Assembly: GCA_013288345.1 (NCBI GenBank)
Contig: JABDCA010000017.1
Span: forward strand, 6,107-56,008
Direction of reading: 5' to 3'
Origin: Bacteroidota bacterium
GTDB taxonomy: Bacteria > Bacteroidota > Bacteroidia > JABEUT01
Length of the DNA: 49,902 nucleotides
Shown here one piece after another: positions 33,184 through 42,173 of the stretch. The translations under genes and the position numbers were made by a program. The notes under the pieces were generated by a model. It saw only the letters and a list, made by a program, of their open reading frames with translations, made no database searches and was not told where the DNA came from. Position 1 is the first letter of the stretch, and every line of letters begins with the position of its first letter.

Positions 33184-34053
33184 ATGAGACAGTTAAAGAT
33201 ATCGCAAAAAGTAACCAACCGGGAAACACCGGGACTTGATAAATACTTGCACGACATAAGCCGTGTAGATATGATTACCCCTGATGAAGAAGTTGATTTG
33301 GCCAAGAAAATACAAACCGGAGACATGGATGCGCTTGAGAAATTGACCAAGGCGAATTTACGTTTTGTGGTATCGGTTGCCAAGCAATACCAAAACAGGG
33401 GCCTTAGCCTTCAAGACCTTATTAATGAGGGTAACCTCGGCCTGCTAAAAGCAGCCAGAAGATTTGATCCTTCTAAAGGATTTAAATTTATATCGTATGC
33501 AGTTTGGTGGATAAGGCAAACTATTCATCAGGCATTGGCTGAAGATTCGCGTCTTGTGCGCTTACCTGTTAATAAGATAAACAGTATGCACAAAATTACT
33601 CAGGCCACATCAAGGCTTGAACAACAATACGGGCGTGAACCCACTGCTGAAGAGGTTGCGGAAATAACCAAGATGACTGAAGCTGACGTAAAGATGTCGA
33701 TACAGAACTATGCACGTACTGTTTCAATGGATGCACCATTGGGCGGAGAAGATGATGATGGTAATATGTATGATGTTACCGAAGATAAAGGTGCTGTAAG
33801 CCCAGAAAATGAGCTTTTAAAAGAGTCATTAAAAACAGAGGTAACCCGCACATTATCTACCATACCCCCACGTGAGGCTGATGTATTAAAGTTCTATTTT
33901 GGCTTAGGTGCAATAACACAACCTATGTTAATAGAAGAAATAGCCAGAAGACTTGATATATCACCTGAGAGGGTAAGGCAAATAAAAGATAAGGCCATAC
34001 GCCGCTTGCGCCATAATTCAAGGAGTGCTATTCTTAAAACGTACCTTGGGTAA
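33184..34053 (+). CDS. rpoD: Primary sigma factor RpoD (Bacteroidota type)
   Basis: A 289-residue sigma-70 factor without region 1.1, the compact form characteristic of Bacteroidota housekeeping sigma. Region 1.2 (TPGLDKYLHDISRVDMITPDEEVDLAKKI), region 2 (NLRFVVSVAKQYQNRGLSLQDLINEGNLGLLKA; 2.3/2.4 ending in FISYAVWWIRQTIHQAL), region 3 and region 4.2 (TQPMLIEEIARRLDISPERVRQIKDKAIRRLRH) are all in place. It should recognise TTTG/TAnnTTTG promoters such as those listed here, rather than TTGACA/TATAAT. The gene is on the plus strand, divergent from surE and 50-odd bases before plsY. Confidence 0.95.
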   Translation: MRQLKISQKVTNRETPGLDKYLHDISRVDMITPDEEVDLAKKIQTGDMDALEKLTKANLRFVVSVAKQYQNRGLSLQDLINEGNLGLLKAARRFDPSKGFKFISYAVWWIRQTIHQALAEDSRLVRLPVNKINSMHKITQATSRLEQQYGREPTAEEVAEITKMTEADVKMSIQNYARTVSMDAPLGGEDDDGNMYDVTEDKGAVSPENELLKESLKTEVTRTLSTIPPREADVLKFYFGLGAITQPMLIEEIARRLDISPERVRQIKDKAIRRLRHNSRSAILKTYLG

Positions 34054-34059
34054 GCCAAA

Positions 34060-34091
34060 TTTGCAAGGTTCTTCGTATTTGCTTAACTTTG
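34060..34091 (+). promoter_or_regulatory. Promoter TTTG - 20 - TAACTTTG for plsY
   Basis: TTTG at 34060-34063 and TAACTTTG at 34084-34091 are 20 bases apart, a close match to the Bacteroidota -33/-7 consensus. The ATG at 34111 leaves a leader of only about 13 bases. Confidence 0.65.
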
Positions 34092-34110
34092 TATAAGCAA
34101 AACCTTGTTT

Positions 34111-34761
34111 ATGATTGAATTGCAAGATGTTATATTGTTCCTGGCGGCTTATCTTATTGGTTCTATACCTACATCGGTTTGGATTGGGAGGCGATTCTAC
34201 TCAACCGATATAAGGGAACATGGTAGCGGTAATGCCGGAGCCACCAATACATTGAGGACTTTAGGCAAAAAAGCCGGTTTTGTAGTATTACTTATCGACA
34301 TATTTAAGGGTTGGTTGGCTGTTGCCCTAGTAGTATTAAGCACTTATCAGCCTGGTTCAGGCGCACGCATACACCTTGAAGTAGCAATGGCTTTTGCTGC
34401 TATTATTGGCCATATTTTCCCTATTTATGTTGGGTTTAAAGGCGGCAAAGGAGTAGCTACTACTATGGGTATTATTATTGGTATTTCGCCGGTAATTGCA
34501 CTACTCTGCATGGTTGTTTTTGCAATAGTTCTTATTGTTTCGCACTATGTGTCACTTGCATCTATATTGGCCGTAGCAAGCTTTCCTTTCTGGGTAACTA
34601 CTATATTTAAGAATCATTACTCGGGTTTTGTATACTCATGGCTCATTGCCTTTTCATTACTGTTGCCCTTAATGGTAATTATTATGCACCGCAAAAACAT
34701 TTCGCGGTTGCTTAAAAGACAAGAATCAGAGCTTAAACTGTTCAATAAAAAGGGAGAATAG
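34111..34761 (+). CDS. plsY: Glycerol-3-phosphate acyltransferase PlsY
   Basis: A 216-residue inner-membrane enzyme that transfers an acyl group from acyl-phosphate to glycerol-3-phosphate, the first step of phospholipid synthesis with PlsX. Its conserved motifs are IGSIPTSVWIGR, the catalytic HGSGNAGATNTLRTLG, GHIFPIYVGFKGGKGVATTMG and several hydrophobic segments. A TTG two codons earlier (34105) is in frame, but the ATG at 34111 (MIELQDVILFLAAYLIG) gives a normal start behind a strong promoter. The C-terminus carries a short basic tail (MHRKNISRLLKRQES) in the cytoplasm. Confidence 0.93.
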   Translation: MIELQDVILFLAAYLIGSIPTSVWIGRRFYSTDIREHGSGNAGATNTLRTLGKKAGFVVLLIDIFKGWLAVALVVLSTYQPGSGARIHLEVAMAFAAIIGHIFPIYVGFKGGKGVATTMGIIIGISPVIALLCMVVFAIVLIVSHYVSLASILAVASFPFWVTTIFKNHYSGFVYSWLIAFSLLLPLMVIIMHRKNISRLLKRQESELKLFNKKGE

Positions 34762-34797
34762 GCAAAAATATGTGCGCCTACGCCCTCTCAAAATGGT

Positions 34798-34805
34798 TAA
34801 CTTTG
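34798..34805 (+). promoter_or_regulatory. Candidate -7 box (TAACTTTG) for the large SPOR protein gene
   Basis: TAACTTTG matches TAnnTTTG and lies 57 bases before the ATG at 34863. The -33 region is not clear. Confidence 0.45.
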
Positions 34806-34862
34806 TAGTTTAAGCTATATAAACCGCTTTAAAGTTTATTTGTGTCGGGGAAGCAGTTAGTG

Positions 34863-37800
34863 ATGAAACATAGGATAAAGACAAAATTTGAGCAAGCCAT
34901 AATAGTTTTCATTATGGCTTTGTCTTTAATAATCAGCACTAAAACTACTGCCCAAAAGAATCCTGCAAACGAAGCTCAGCTAAAAAAGCAGGCCAACAAT
35001 TTCTTCGAGGATGAAAACTATGCCAAAGCTTATCTTCAGTATTCTCAACTATTAAGTTTATACCCGCAGGACCCAAATTACAATTACCGCTTTGGCGCTT
35101 GTATACTCTTTTCTCAATCAGATAAGAAAAAGGCTGTAGATTATATTGAAACAGCTCTTAAGCAACCATCGGTAGATAACCTTGCATATTATTACATGGG
35201 CAGGGCGTATCATTTAAACTACCGCTTTGATGATGCTATAAAAGCATACCAGCATTTCAAACAAAATGCATCAGGTTCCGATATTAAAAAGCATCCGGTT
35301 GACCGCCTGATAGAAATGTGTACCAACGGAAAACATTTATTGGGCAACCTGCATGACCTTGATGTGTTAAGGAAGAAAGAACTGAACATGACAGACTATT
35401 ATGAAGCTTACGACCTAAGTTCGAATGGTGGCACATTGCTTGTTGAACCCGAAGATTTTAAAACCAAGGTAGATAAAAAGAAAGGGCTTACTTCTATTAT
35501 TTATCTTTCTTCTGATAGGACCCAGTTATTTTTTGCCAGTTATGGTGATGATGATAAAAACGGTAAAGACATCTACATGGCCTATCGCCTTCCTAATGGT
35601 GCATGGGGAAAGCCAGCTAACCTTGGTACTACTATAAACACACAATACGATGAAGATTACCCTTTTTACGATGCGCCTACACATACACTCTACTTCTGTT
35701 CTATGGGGCACAATAGTATGGGTGGCTACGATATTTTCAGATCGCAGTACAGTGAGATAAGCAATAGCTGGTCGGCGCCTGTTAACATGAATTTCCCTAT
35801 TAACACCCCTGGTGACGATATCTTGTTCATTGCTGATACAATGAACGAAACGGCATTCTTCTCCTCTACCCGTTCATCGCCAGATGGTAGAATTGCTGTT
35901 TATAAAATTGTGGTACAACCCCACCCGCCGGATTATTTAGTTGTAAAAGGAACAACCTATAACGATGCCGGAAGCGCCCTGGCGGCATCGCGCATTACTG
36001 TAAAAAATTCTCAAACTAATGAAGTCATTGGAGTATTCAGCTCTACTGCCGATAATGGAAACTATGTAATGAACCTTGCCAATGGCGGGCATTTTGTTTA
36101 TACCGTTGAAACGCCTAACCATAAGACCCAGTCAGAATCGGTTACACTGCCATTGCAAAATGAGATAACACCATTGCAACAACAGATAAGCTACGAAGCT
36201 ACAACCGACAGGCTTATTGTGAAAAATATTTCAGAAGGCGCAGTCAGCGATTCGAATTACTTATTGGCCATGGATGTGATTCAGAAGAATGCGATAATGG
36301 ATGTAAATATCGATACCACACAACCAAGAAAAACATACACTCCTATAGCTACTGCAACGAATCCAAATAACTCAACCAATCCAACAAACTCTAACAATCC
36401 TGTTATTACATCTAACAACCCACAGTCAAACAATCCAGCTAATCCAACTACCGATACTTCTGCCGGTAATGAAGTGGATTCCTCATCGGACATTGCTATT
36501 GATACTACAGGCAAAAGAGGCATAAGCAGTAATCAAATTGAACAGATTGCCATTAATGATGTAAAACAAAGGCAAACAGAAGCGAAGAGTGAAAAAGAAG
36601 ATGCCAACAGAGATATAGAATATGCCGCCAATAAATTAACCGAATCGCAACAACTGGCAAGGCAATCAAAACAATTAACTGCACTTGCAGATAACTTAAC
36701 TGACCCTAAACAAAAAAATGACACACTTGCTAAGGCTGCGCAATTAAAACAGCAGTCGGATGAGATCGGCAAAAAGGCAATGGAAGCTTTCCAGCTTGCA
36801 TCGCAACAGGAAATACAAGCTATTGCAAAACAAAAAGAAGCCGACCATGCTGCCAGTTATGTTGCCAGCCTCGACTCAGCTTTAAAATCGCCAAACAAAG
36901 AAAAGGCAATAAAGAAACTACAAGCGCAGCATGACAGTATTGAGAAACAAGATGAGAATAATCTGCCAACAACTCCTACCGCTGGGGACCTTATACGCTT
37001 GCAGGCCCAAAATGCAAAACAAGACTCTGTAGAGGTAGTAAAGCATAATGTAGACCTTCAAAAAGAGGCTGATAACCTTCAACTGGAATCAGATAATTAT
37101 GTAGCACAAGCACAAAAAACAGATAACGCAAATGAAAAAGTAGCGCTGCTTGCACAAGCCAGAGATTTAGCATCGAGCAAAAAGGAGAAAGAAAATGAAA
37201 TAACAGAAAATCAAAAAACACTTACACAACTGCACGATCAATACAATGATCTGATTGTTCAGGCCAAGCAAATTGACAGCACTACAAAAAGCAATCCGCA
37301 ATCACAGCAAATTCCAGGAGCTGATGCGATCAGCCTAAAAGAAGATATAAAGAATTTTAATCCATCTCAGAGCAATCCAAATAACGGAGGCAATAATCCT
37401 GACACAAGCCACCATGCTCAACCCGGTAATATAGTAGCAGGTAATAATTCGCAAAATAATTCTGCTCAGAATAACCCAAGTAATATTACCGATACAAGCC
37501 ACCATGCTCAACCCGGCAATGTAGTTGCGAGTAATAATCCACAAAATAATTCCACTCAAAACAATCCAACTAACATTACAGATTCAAACCATCATGTTCA
37601 ACCGGGCAATGTAGTTGCAAGCAATAATCCACAAAATAATTCTACTCAAAACAATCCGAATAATGCTACAGATACCAACCATACCTCTCAGCCGGGTAAC
37701 GTAGTTGCAAGTAACAACCCGCAGACAAATCCTAATCAGAATAATCCGGGCAACGTAACGGATACAAGTCATAATGCTCAACCGGGCAATACAGCAGCAA

Positions 37801-40682
37801 ACAACTATGTACAAAACCCTTTAATTAATTATTCAAGCCCGCAAGCTTCTCAATCAACTAAGAGTGCTATAGATTTTAATAAGGATGCAGTTGTATTATC
37901 AAATAGGGCAACTGATGTTAGAAATCAGGCTAAACAGGCTACCGATCCGAGCCAGGCCAAAGCATTATACCATAAGGCCGATTCGCTTGATGATGCATCG
38001 CAGGAACAAAGGATTGTGTCATCTATTTATGTAAACACTGCCGATAGCGCCCAATACAAGGCAAACCAGCAACAATTAGGAGCATGGCAAACAGCAGTAA
38101 AGAACAACATATCTGATTCTGTTACCCTAGCACAATCGGTATTACTCGATGCAAAAGGGAATTACACCCAATCGGTATTAGAAAGGCAAAAGGCTGATAA
38201 CACTACTGTACCATTTCAAAAACAATTGCATTTGGATAATGCAAGGCAGTTTGTAGAAATAGCAATTAGTAAACAACAACAGGCGCATGATATTCTGTTA
38301 CGTGCTAATCCTGACCTGAAAAACGTAACACCTTCGAATGTTATAGATACTTCTGCTTCTCAACCTGGTAATCCAATTGCAAACAATAATCCTCAAACCA
38401 ATCCAACCCAAAACAATCCTGGTAACAACATTGCAAGTAATAATCCGCAAACCAACCCTACTCAAACTAATCCCGGCAACGTTGCCGATACCAACCACCA
38501 TACTCAACCCGGTAATGCAATTGCAAGTAACAATCCACAAACCAACCCTACTCAGAACAACCCAAGCAATGCTACTGACACAAGTCACAATACTCAACCG
38601 GGCAATATAGTTGCAAGTAACAATCCACAAACTAATCCTACTCAGAACAACCCCAACAATGTTACTGACACAAGCCATAATACCCTACCAGGTAATATAG
38701 TTGCAAATAACAATCCTCAAACTAATCCTACTCAGAACCACCCAAGCAATGTTATTGACACAAGTCATAATACCCTACCTGGTAATGCAGTTGCAAATAA
38801 CAATCCTCGAACCAATCCGAATGCCAATACAGATGGCGGACATAATACTCAGCCTAATAATCAGGTTGTAAGCAATAATCCTCAAACTAATCCTACACAG
38901 AATAACCAGAATGCTAATACAGATGGTGGGCATACTACTCAACCTAACAATCAGGTTGCAAGTAACAACCCACAAACTAACCCGAACGCCAATACAGATG
39001 GCGGGCACAATACTCAACCCGCTAATAACGCTATCGCCAGCCATCAGCAACAAAATTCTACCGACTTAGTTAACTTCCCTGAGTTAGGTACATCAGTTAA
39101 AATTGATGAGATAAAAGAATCACCCAGATCGCCATACTCCAATAAGCACCCTATACCTATTAACCCTCCATTACCGGAAGGCTTGATATATAAAGTTCAG
39201 ATAGGGGCATTTAAAAAACCAATATCTCAAACTGCATTTAAAGGCCTTGAACCTATTTCAGGAGAAACAACCGGCAAAGGCCTTACACGCTATACGGCAG
39301 GTGTATTTAAAGATCTGGGCAAAGCCAATAACGCTCAAAGCCGTGTTCGTAGTATTGGCTATAAAGATGCTTTTGTTGTAGCATTTTATAATGGCAAGCG
39401 TATTTCTATAAAAAATGCAGCCAGCCTACAAAACTCAACTCCGCCTGTTCAATCGAATACGCCACCAGTTGCAACTAATAACCAACCTACTAACACAAAC
39501 ACACCTGTTCAGCAACCGGGTAATACTGCAGTATCAATACCTGTTAACCAGGTAAAAGGTTTGTTTTTTACGGTGCAGGTCGGAGCTTATAAAACAACCG
39601 TTACATCTGATAAACTTTATAACCTGAGTCCTCTATTCTCAAGTAACGCTGCCAACGGGTTTATACGATACAATTGCGGTATATATAGCGATGTGACGAA
39701 AGCTTCAGCAGCAAAGGATGCTATTGTAGGTAAAACACCTATTAAAGATGCTTTTGTTACGGCTTATTATAATGGAGAACGCATTCCACTGGCAAAAGCT
39801 AAAGAGCTTTTGAGCAATAAGAGCGCCACTATATCTGAAAACTCAGACTTAGATAAAACTCCCGCCGGAAGTAACACAAATCCTCCTAACCCGACTCCTG
39901 CACCAATACCTGCACCAGCTGCAGCGACTCATCTTGATAAAGCTATATTAGACACTACGCCTTTCCCTGAAGGATCTATTTTCACCGTACAAATTGCCGA
40001 TTTCTCAGGTCAGTTATCAGGAGACATGGAGGGTAAAGTACTTGGCATTGCTATGCAAAAAGGAATAACGGTTCATAAGAAAAATGATAGGACCGTTTAC
40101 ACCGTCGGGAAATATGAGGAGTATAAATCTGCAGATTCCTTAAAAGCCTTGATTATAACTACTATTGCTGAAGCCACAGTTGTTGAATACATAAATGACC
40201 AGCCAATGAGTTATAATGGTGGCGCCCCTACGCCTACTACAAAACGTAATGGAAGAAACAACGCTCATGGAACAAATACTACCCCTCCGGTCAACGCAAA
40301 TCACGACAATAGCCCAACTCAGATACAACCTACAACAACTACACTATCGCCAACAACAAATAATACAGCAAGCAACGATGCTACCCCTTCAAATACAGCC
40401 TCAGGCAAAGTAATTTTCTGCGTTCAGGTAGGGGCATACTCTGGCCAGATACCAATTAATGTAGCAAACAGCCTTCTTAAAGTTGCCAACCAGGGCGTAA
40501 CTACCCACCAGGAAGGCGCAGGAATTACATCCTATACGCTGGGCTCGTATTCAAACTATGCTTCAGCAAAGACATTAAAAGAGGAATTAGTGCAAGATGG
40601 ATTCCCAGGCTGCTTTGTGGTAGCATACCATAATGGCAAGAAAATTTCGTTACAGGAAGCACAATCACAGACAAATAAATAG
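34863..40682 (+). CDS. Very large exported protein: TPR, PD40 propeller, carboxypeptidase-like domain, Asn/Pro/Gln repeats, four SPOR domains
   Basis: A 1,939-residue protein with a signal peptide (about 1-31, ending TKTTAQ). Order by residues: TPR-like helices (~33-156); PD40/WD40-like propeller blades (~206-346, for example GKDIYMAYRLPNG); a carboxypeptidase-regulatory-like beta domain (~358-446); a helical Lys/Gln/Asn-rich region (~556-823); 30-residue repeats (~847-981); another helical region (~990-1153); a second repeat block (~1160-1396); four SPOR domains (~1439-1519, 1566-1653, 1703-1784, 1849-1935), each starting with a VQ(I/V)(G/A) strand. TPR-PD40-CRD plus a peptidoglycan-binding end recalls PorE, a T9SS accessory, but with SPOR in place of OmpA_C. 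A GTG seven codons upstream (34842) is in frame; ATG 34863 is preferred. Confidence 0.88.
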   Translation: MKHRIKTKFEQAIIVFIMALSLIISTKTTAQKNPANEAQLKKQANNFFEDENYAKAYLQYSQLLSLYPQDPNYNYRFGACILFSQSDKKKAVDYIETALKQPSVDNLAYYYMGRAYHLNYRFDDAIKAYQHFKQNASGSDIKKHPVDRLIEMCTNGKHLLGNLHDLDVLRKKELNMTDYYEAYDLSSNGGTLLVEPEDFKTKVDKKKGLTSIIYLSSDRTQLFFASYGDDDKNGKDIYMAYRLPNGAWGKPANLGTTINTQYDEDYPFYDAPTHTLYFCSMGHNSMGGYDIFRSQYSEISNSWSAPVNMNFPINTPGDDILFIADTMNETAFFSSTRSSPDGRIAVYKIVVQPHPPDYLVVKGTTYNDAGSALAASRITVKNSQTNEVIGVFSSTADNGNYVMNLANGGHFVYTVETPNHKTQSESVTLPLQNEITPLQQQISYEATTDRLIVKNISEGAVSDSNYLLAMDVIQKNAIMDVNIDTTQPRKTYTPIATATNPNNSTNPTNSNNPVITSNNPQSNNPANPTTDTSAGNEVDSSSDIAIDTTGKRGISSNQIEQIAINDVKQRQTEAKSEKEDANRDIEYAANKLTESQQLARQSKQLTALADNLTDPKQKNDTLAKAAQLKQQSDEIGKKAMEAFQLASQQEIQAIAKQKEADHAASYVASLDSALKSPNKEKAIKKLQAQHDSIEKQDENNLPTTPTAGDLIRLQAQNAKQDSVEVVKHNVDLQKEADNLQLESDNYVAQAQKTDNANEKVALLAQARDLASSKKEKENEITENQKTLTQLHDQYNDLIVQAKQIDSTTKSNPQSQQIPGADAISLKEDIKNFNPSQSNPNNGGNNPDTSHHAQPGNIVAGNNSQNNSAQNNPSNITDTSHHAQPGNVVASNNPQNNSTQNNPTNITDSNHHVQPGNVVASNNPQNNSTQNNPNNATDTNHTSQPGNVVASNNPQTNPNQNNPGNVTDTSHNAQPGNTAANNYVQNPLINYSSPQASQSTKSAIDFNKDAVVLSNRATDVRNQAKQATDPSQAKALYHKADSLDDASQEQRIVSSIYVNTADSAQYKANQQQLGAWQTAVKNNISDSVTLAQSVLLDAKGNYTQSVLERQKADNTTVPFQKQLHLDNARQFVEIAISKQQQAHDILLRANPDLKNVTPSNVIDTSASQPGNPIANNNPQTNPTQNNPGNNIASNNPQTNPTQTNPGNVADTNHHTQPGNAIASNNPQTNPTQNNPSNATDTSHNTQPGNIVASNNPQTNPTQNNPNNVTDTSHNTLPGNIVANNNPQTNPTQNHPSNVIDTSHNTLPGNAVANNNPRTNPNANTDGGHNTQPNNQVVSNNPQTNPTQNNQNANTDGGHTTQPNNQVASNNPQTNPNANTDGGHNTQPANNAIASHQQQNSTDLVNFPELGTSVKIDEIKESPRSPYSNKHPIPINPPLPEGLIYKVQIGAFKKPISQTAFKGLEPISGETTGKGLTRYTAGVFKDLGKANNAQSRVRSIGYKDAFVVAFYNGKRISIKNAASLQNSTPPVQSNTPPVATNNQPTNTNTPVQQPGNTAVSIPVNQVKGLFFTVQVGAYKTTVTSDKLYNLSPLFSSNAANGFIRYNCGIYSDVTKASAAKDAIVGKTPIKDAFVTAYYNGERIPLAKAKELLSNKSATISENSDLDKTPAGSNTNPPNPTPAPIPAPAAATHLDKAILDTTPFPEGSIFTVQIADFSGQLSGDMEGKVLGIAMQKGITVHKKNDRTVYTVGKYEEYKSADSLKALIITTIAEATVVEYINDQPMSYNGGAPTPTTKRNGRNNAHGTNTTPPVNANHDNSPTQIQPTTTTLSPTTNNTASNDATPSNTASGKVIFCVQVGAYSGQIPINVANSLLKVANQGVTTHQEGAGITSYTLGSYSNYASAKTLKEELVQDGFPGCFVVAYHNGKKISLQEAQSQTNK
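37401..37806 (+). repeat. First block of 90-base (30-residue) tandem repeats in the SPOR protein gene
   Basis: About four and a half copies of a 30-residue unit (H-x-x-QPGN-x-x-A-x-NN-x-Q-N ... DTS) lie in tandem. The DNA copies are clearly related but diverged, so they are not a recent slip. They encode a disordered Asn/Pro/Gln linker. Confidence 0.85.
38341..39050 (+). repeat. Second block of 23-30-residue tandem repeats in the SPOR protein gene
   Basis: About nine copies of units related to the first block, with the consensus NNPQTNPTQNN followed by (N/D)T(S/G). Some copies are shortened to about 25 residues with an ANTDGG ending. The start-to-end drift of the ending marks them as successive duplications. 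Confidence 0.85.
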
Positions 40683-40700
40683 GCAACACATACAAATTAT

Positions 40701-40708
40701 TATATTTG
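40701..40708 (+). promoter_or_regulatory. Candidate -7 box (TATATTTG) for clpS
   Basis: TATATTTG matches TAnnTTTG and is 16 bases before the ATG at 40725. No clear -33 box. Confidence 0.4.
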
Positions 40709-40724
40709 CAGCCCAATTTTGGAT

Positions 40725-41000
40725 ATGAATCATACTAAAACAGAAGAAATTGTAATTAAAAAAACTCGTAAGATCAGTAAGCATGTGCTTATTGTTTACA
40801 ACGACGACTTTAATACATTTGACCATGTTATAGACACATTGAAGGAGTTATGCGGGCACACTGCCGAACAAGCAGAGCAGTGTACTATGCTGATTCATTA
40901 CAAAGGGAAATGCGATGTTAAAAGAGGAACAGTAAAGCAATTAAAGCCTTTATTTGAAGCTTTGGGTGAAAGAGGATTAACTGCGGCTATAGAAGAGTAA
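40725..41000 (+). CDS. clpS: ATP-dependent Clp protease adaptor ClpS
   Basis: A 91-residue adaptor that binds N-degron substrates and hands them to ClpAP-type proteases. The substrate-pocket motif VLIVYNDDFNTFDHVI, the helix VIDTLKELCGHTAEQAEQC and the LIHYKGKCDVKRGTV segment are recognisable, and the C-terminal helix ends in AAIEE. An in-frame TTG at 40719 would add two residues; ATG 40725 (MNHTKTEEIV) is preferred. It follows the large SPOR gene and precedes tRNA-Arg on the same strand. clpA is not in the window. Confidence 0.93.
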   Translation: MNHTKTEEIVIKKTRKISKHVLIVYNDDFNTFDHVIDTLKELCGHTAEQAEQCTMLIHYKGKCDVKRGTVKQLKPLFEALGERGLTAAIEE

Positions 41001-41017
41001 ACAGGTAAAATAATGAT

Positions 41018-41091
41018 GGTTCCGTAGCTCAATTGGATAGAGCATCTGACTACGGATCAGAAGGTTTGGGGTTCGACTCCCTACGGGACCA
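41018..41091 (+). tRNA. tRNA-Arg (anticodon ACG)
   Basis: A 74-base cloverleaf: acceptor GGTTCCG (41018-41024) with CGGGACC (41084-41090; one T-G pair), anticodon arm TCTGA-CTACGGA-TCAGA with anticodon ACG (inosine-modified at the first base, reads CGU/CGC/CGA), T-arm GGG-TTCGACT-CCC. No CCA is encoded after the discriminator A. It lies between clpS and a hairpin terminator. Confidence 0.95.
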
Positions 41092-41102
41092 CATAAAACG
41101 AT

Positions 41103-41137
41103 AAGCACCTAAAGATTAAACTTTTAGGTGCTTTTCC
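41103..41137 (+). terminator. Hairpin terminator after tRNA-Arg
   Basis: AAGCACCTAAA (41103-41113) pairs with TTTAGGTGCTT (41123-41133) over 11 bases with a nine-base loop, followed by a short T run. A third copy of AAGCACCTAAA at 41152-41162 means the middle arm can pair with either side; the same hairpin can also end the minus-strand gene. Confidence 0.75.
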
Positions 41138-41177
41138 ATTAATACATACAAAAGCACCTAAAATATGCTTCTTATGC

Positions 41178-41618
41178 CTAGTCCTTGCACAGAGGGAAAT
41201 TCACAACAATTACAGCTTTATGCTGTTTGTTTCTATAATTATTAATTACATTGTTTCTACTGTTCTTAATACTATCCTCATTATTAAAGTCATACATAGT
41301 TAAACTTTCGGCTACACAAGCAACAGTAGTGTTTTTACCTTTAAAGTTTAGCTGACTATTTTTAAAACTAGAAATGGCCCAACTCTGCATGAAATCGCAC
41401 GGAAGTTTTGAATTACCTCCATAAATAACCCCATTACATGGTTGACTCGAACTACAAGTCCAACAGAAAACAGTAGAAACATAAATTGTATCTCCACTTG
41501 CCGAAACAGAAGTAGCAAAAGTGTAGTTTTTCTTATCTGAATTATTTGACTGCTCAAATAAAATACCCGCAAAAGATAAAAGGGCAATAAAGATTAAGGC
41601 TACTAGTTTGGTCACCAT
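41178..41618 (-). CDS. Small exported protein of unknown function, cysteine-containing
   Basis: A 146-residue protein with an N-terminal signal peptide or membrane anchor (TKLVALIFIALLSFAG). Six cysteines are spread along it (FCWTCSSSQPCNG, LPCDFM, VACVAES, PLCKD), so disulfides or metal binding are possible. I do not recognise a family. It is nine bases from the YtxH-like gene, on the same strand, and may be co-transcribed downstream of it. It ends near the hairpin shared with tRNA-Arg. Confidence 0.6.
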   Translation of the reverse strand: MVTKLVALIFIALLSFAGILFEQSNNSDKKNYTFATSVSASGDTIYVSTVFCWTCSSSQPCNGVIYGGNSKLPCDFMQSWAISSFKNSQLNFKGKNTTVACVAESLTMYDFNNEDSIKNSRNNVINNYRNKQHKAVIVVNFPLCKD

Positions 41619-41627
41619 GCTTACTCT

Positions 41628-41894
41628 TTATTTAACCTTTTCAGTTTTAGATGCCCCGTCTTTCATAAAATCATTCGCCTTATGTTTCACAGCTTCAATT
41701 TCTTCTTTTATTTCTTCCAGAAAATTATCGAATTTTTCTTTTATAGCATCAGTGGTATCTTCTGTTTTCCCTACAATTTTCCTACGGGTTACTGTTCCTT
41801 TGGCTGGGGCAAAAAGTATTCCCAATATACCACCTACTGCTGCACCAACCACTAATGCACCAATTACCTTTAATGAATCATTTGAGTTTTCCAT
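41628..41894 (-). CDS. YtxH domain-containing small membrane protein
   Basis: An 88-residue protein. Residues ~7-30 (LKVIGALVVGAAVGGILGILFAP) form one Gly/Ala-rich membrane segment ending in the FAPAKG turn typical of YtxH-like proteins. The remainder is a charged amphipathic helix (IKEKFDNFLEEIKEEIEAVKHKAND). YtxH-like proteins are often stress-associated. The frame is open for 29 more residues upstream; ATG 41894 (MENSNDSLKVIGAL) gives the usual length, with an alternative ATG at 41933. It is upstream of the small exported orphan on the minus strand. Confidence 0.75.
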   Translation of the reverse strand: MENSNDSLKVIGALVVGAAVGGILGILFAPAKGTVTRRKIVGKTEDTTDAIKEKFDNFLEEIKEEIEAVKHKANDFMKDGASKTEKVK

Positions 41895-42146
41895 AGTATC
41901 TGTTTTAATTTCGATTATTGATTTAATTTCCATACCGCAAAGATGTCTCATATCTATCGTGTGAATATTATATAATGCCAATGAACTATTATATAATTCA
42001 AAGTTGATGATTTTGTCGAAGTCTCTACTATGTGTAAATAATAAACCCTCTTTTTAAGAGCTTTGTTGCACTCCAATAAGGTATTAGCACAATCATTGCC
42101 AGAAAAAAAACGACTATTATATTGGGAAATAATATCGCTTAATTAT

Positions 42147-42154
42147 TATCTTTG
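42147..42154 (+). promoter_or_regulatory. Candidate -7 box (TATCTTTG) for the M48 gene
   Basis: TATCTTTG matches TAnnTTTG and lies 19 bases before the ATG at 42174; a TTG at 42122-42124 is a weak -33 with 22 bases between. The preceding ~250 bases, back to the YtxH gene, hold no other gene. Confidence 0.45.
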
Positions 42155-42173
42155 ATCAAGTAAATTAATCTAT

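Noticed and set aside
38298..38678. A 126-codon minus-strand frame and similar ones across the repeats of the SPOR protein
   Set aside because: They are antisense reflections of the Asn/Pro repeat units, explained by codon bias in the real gene.
37401..39050. Possible CRISPR-like array
   Set aside because: The 90-base units are coding, in frame, diverged, and have no unique spacers between identical repeats.
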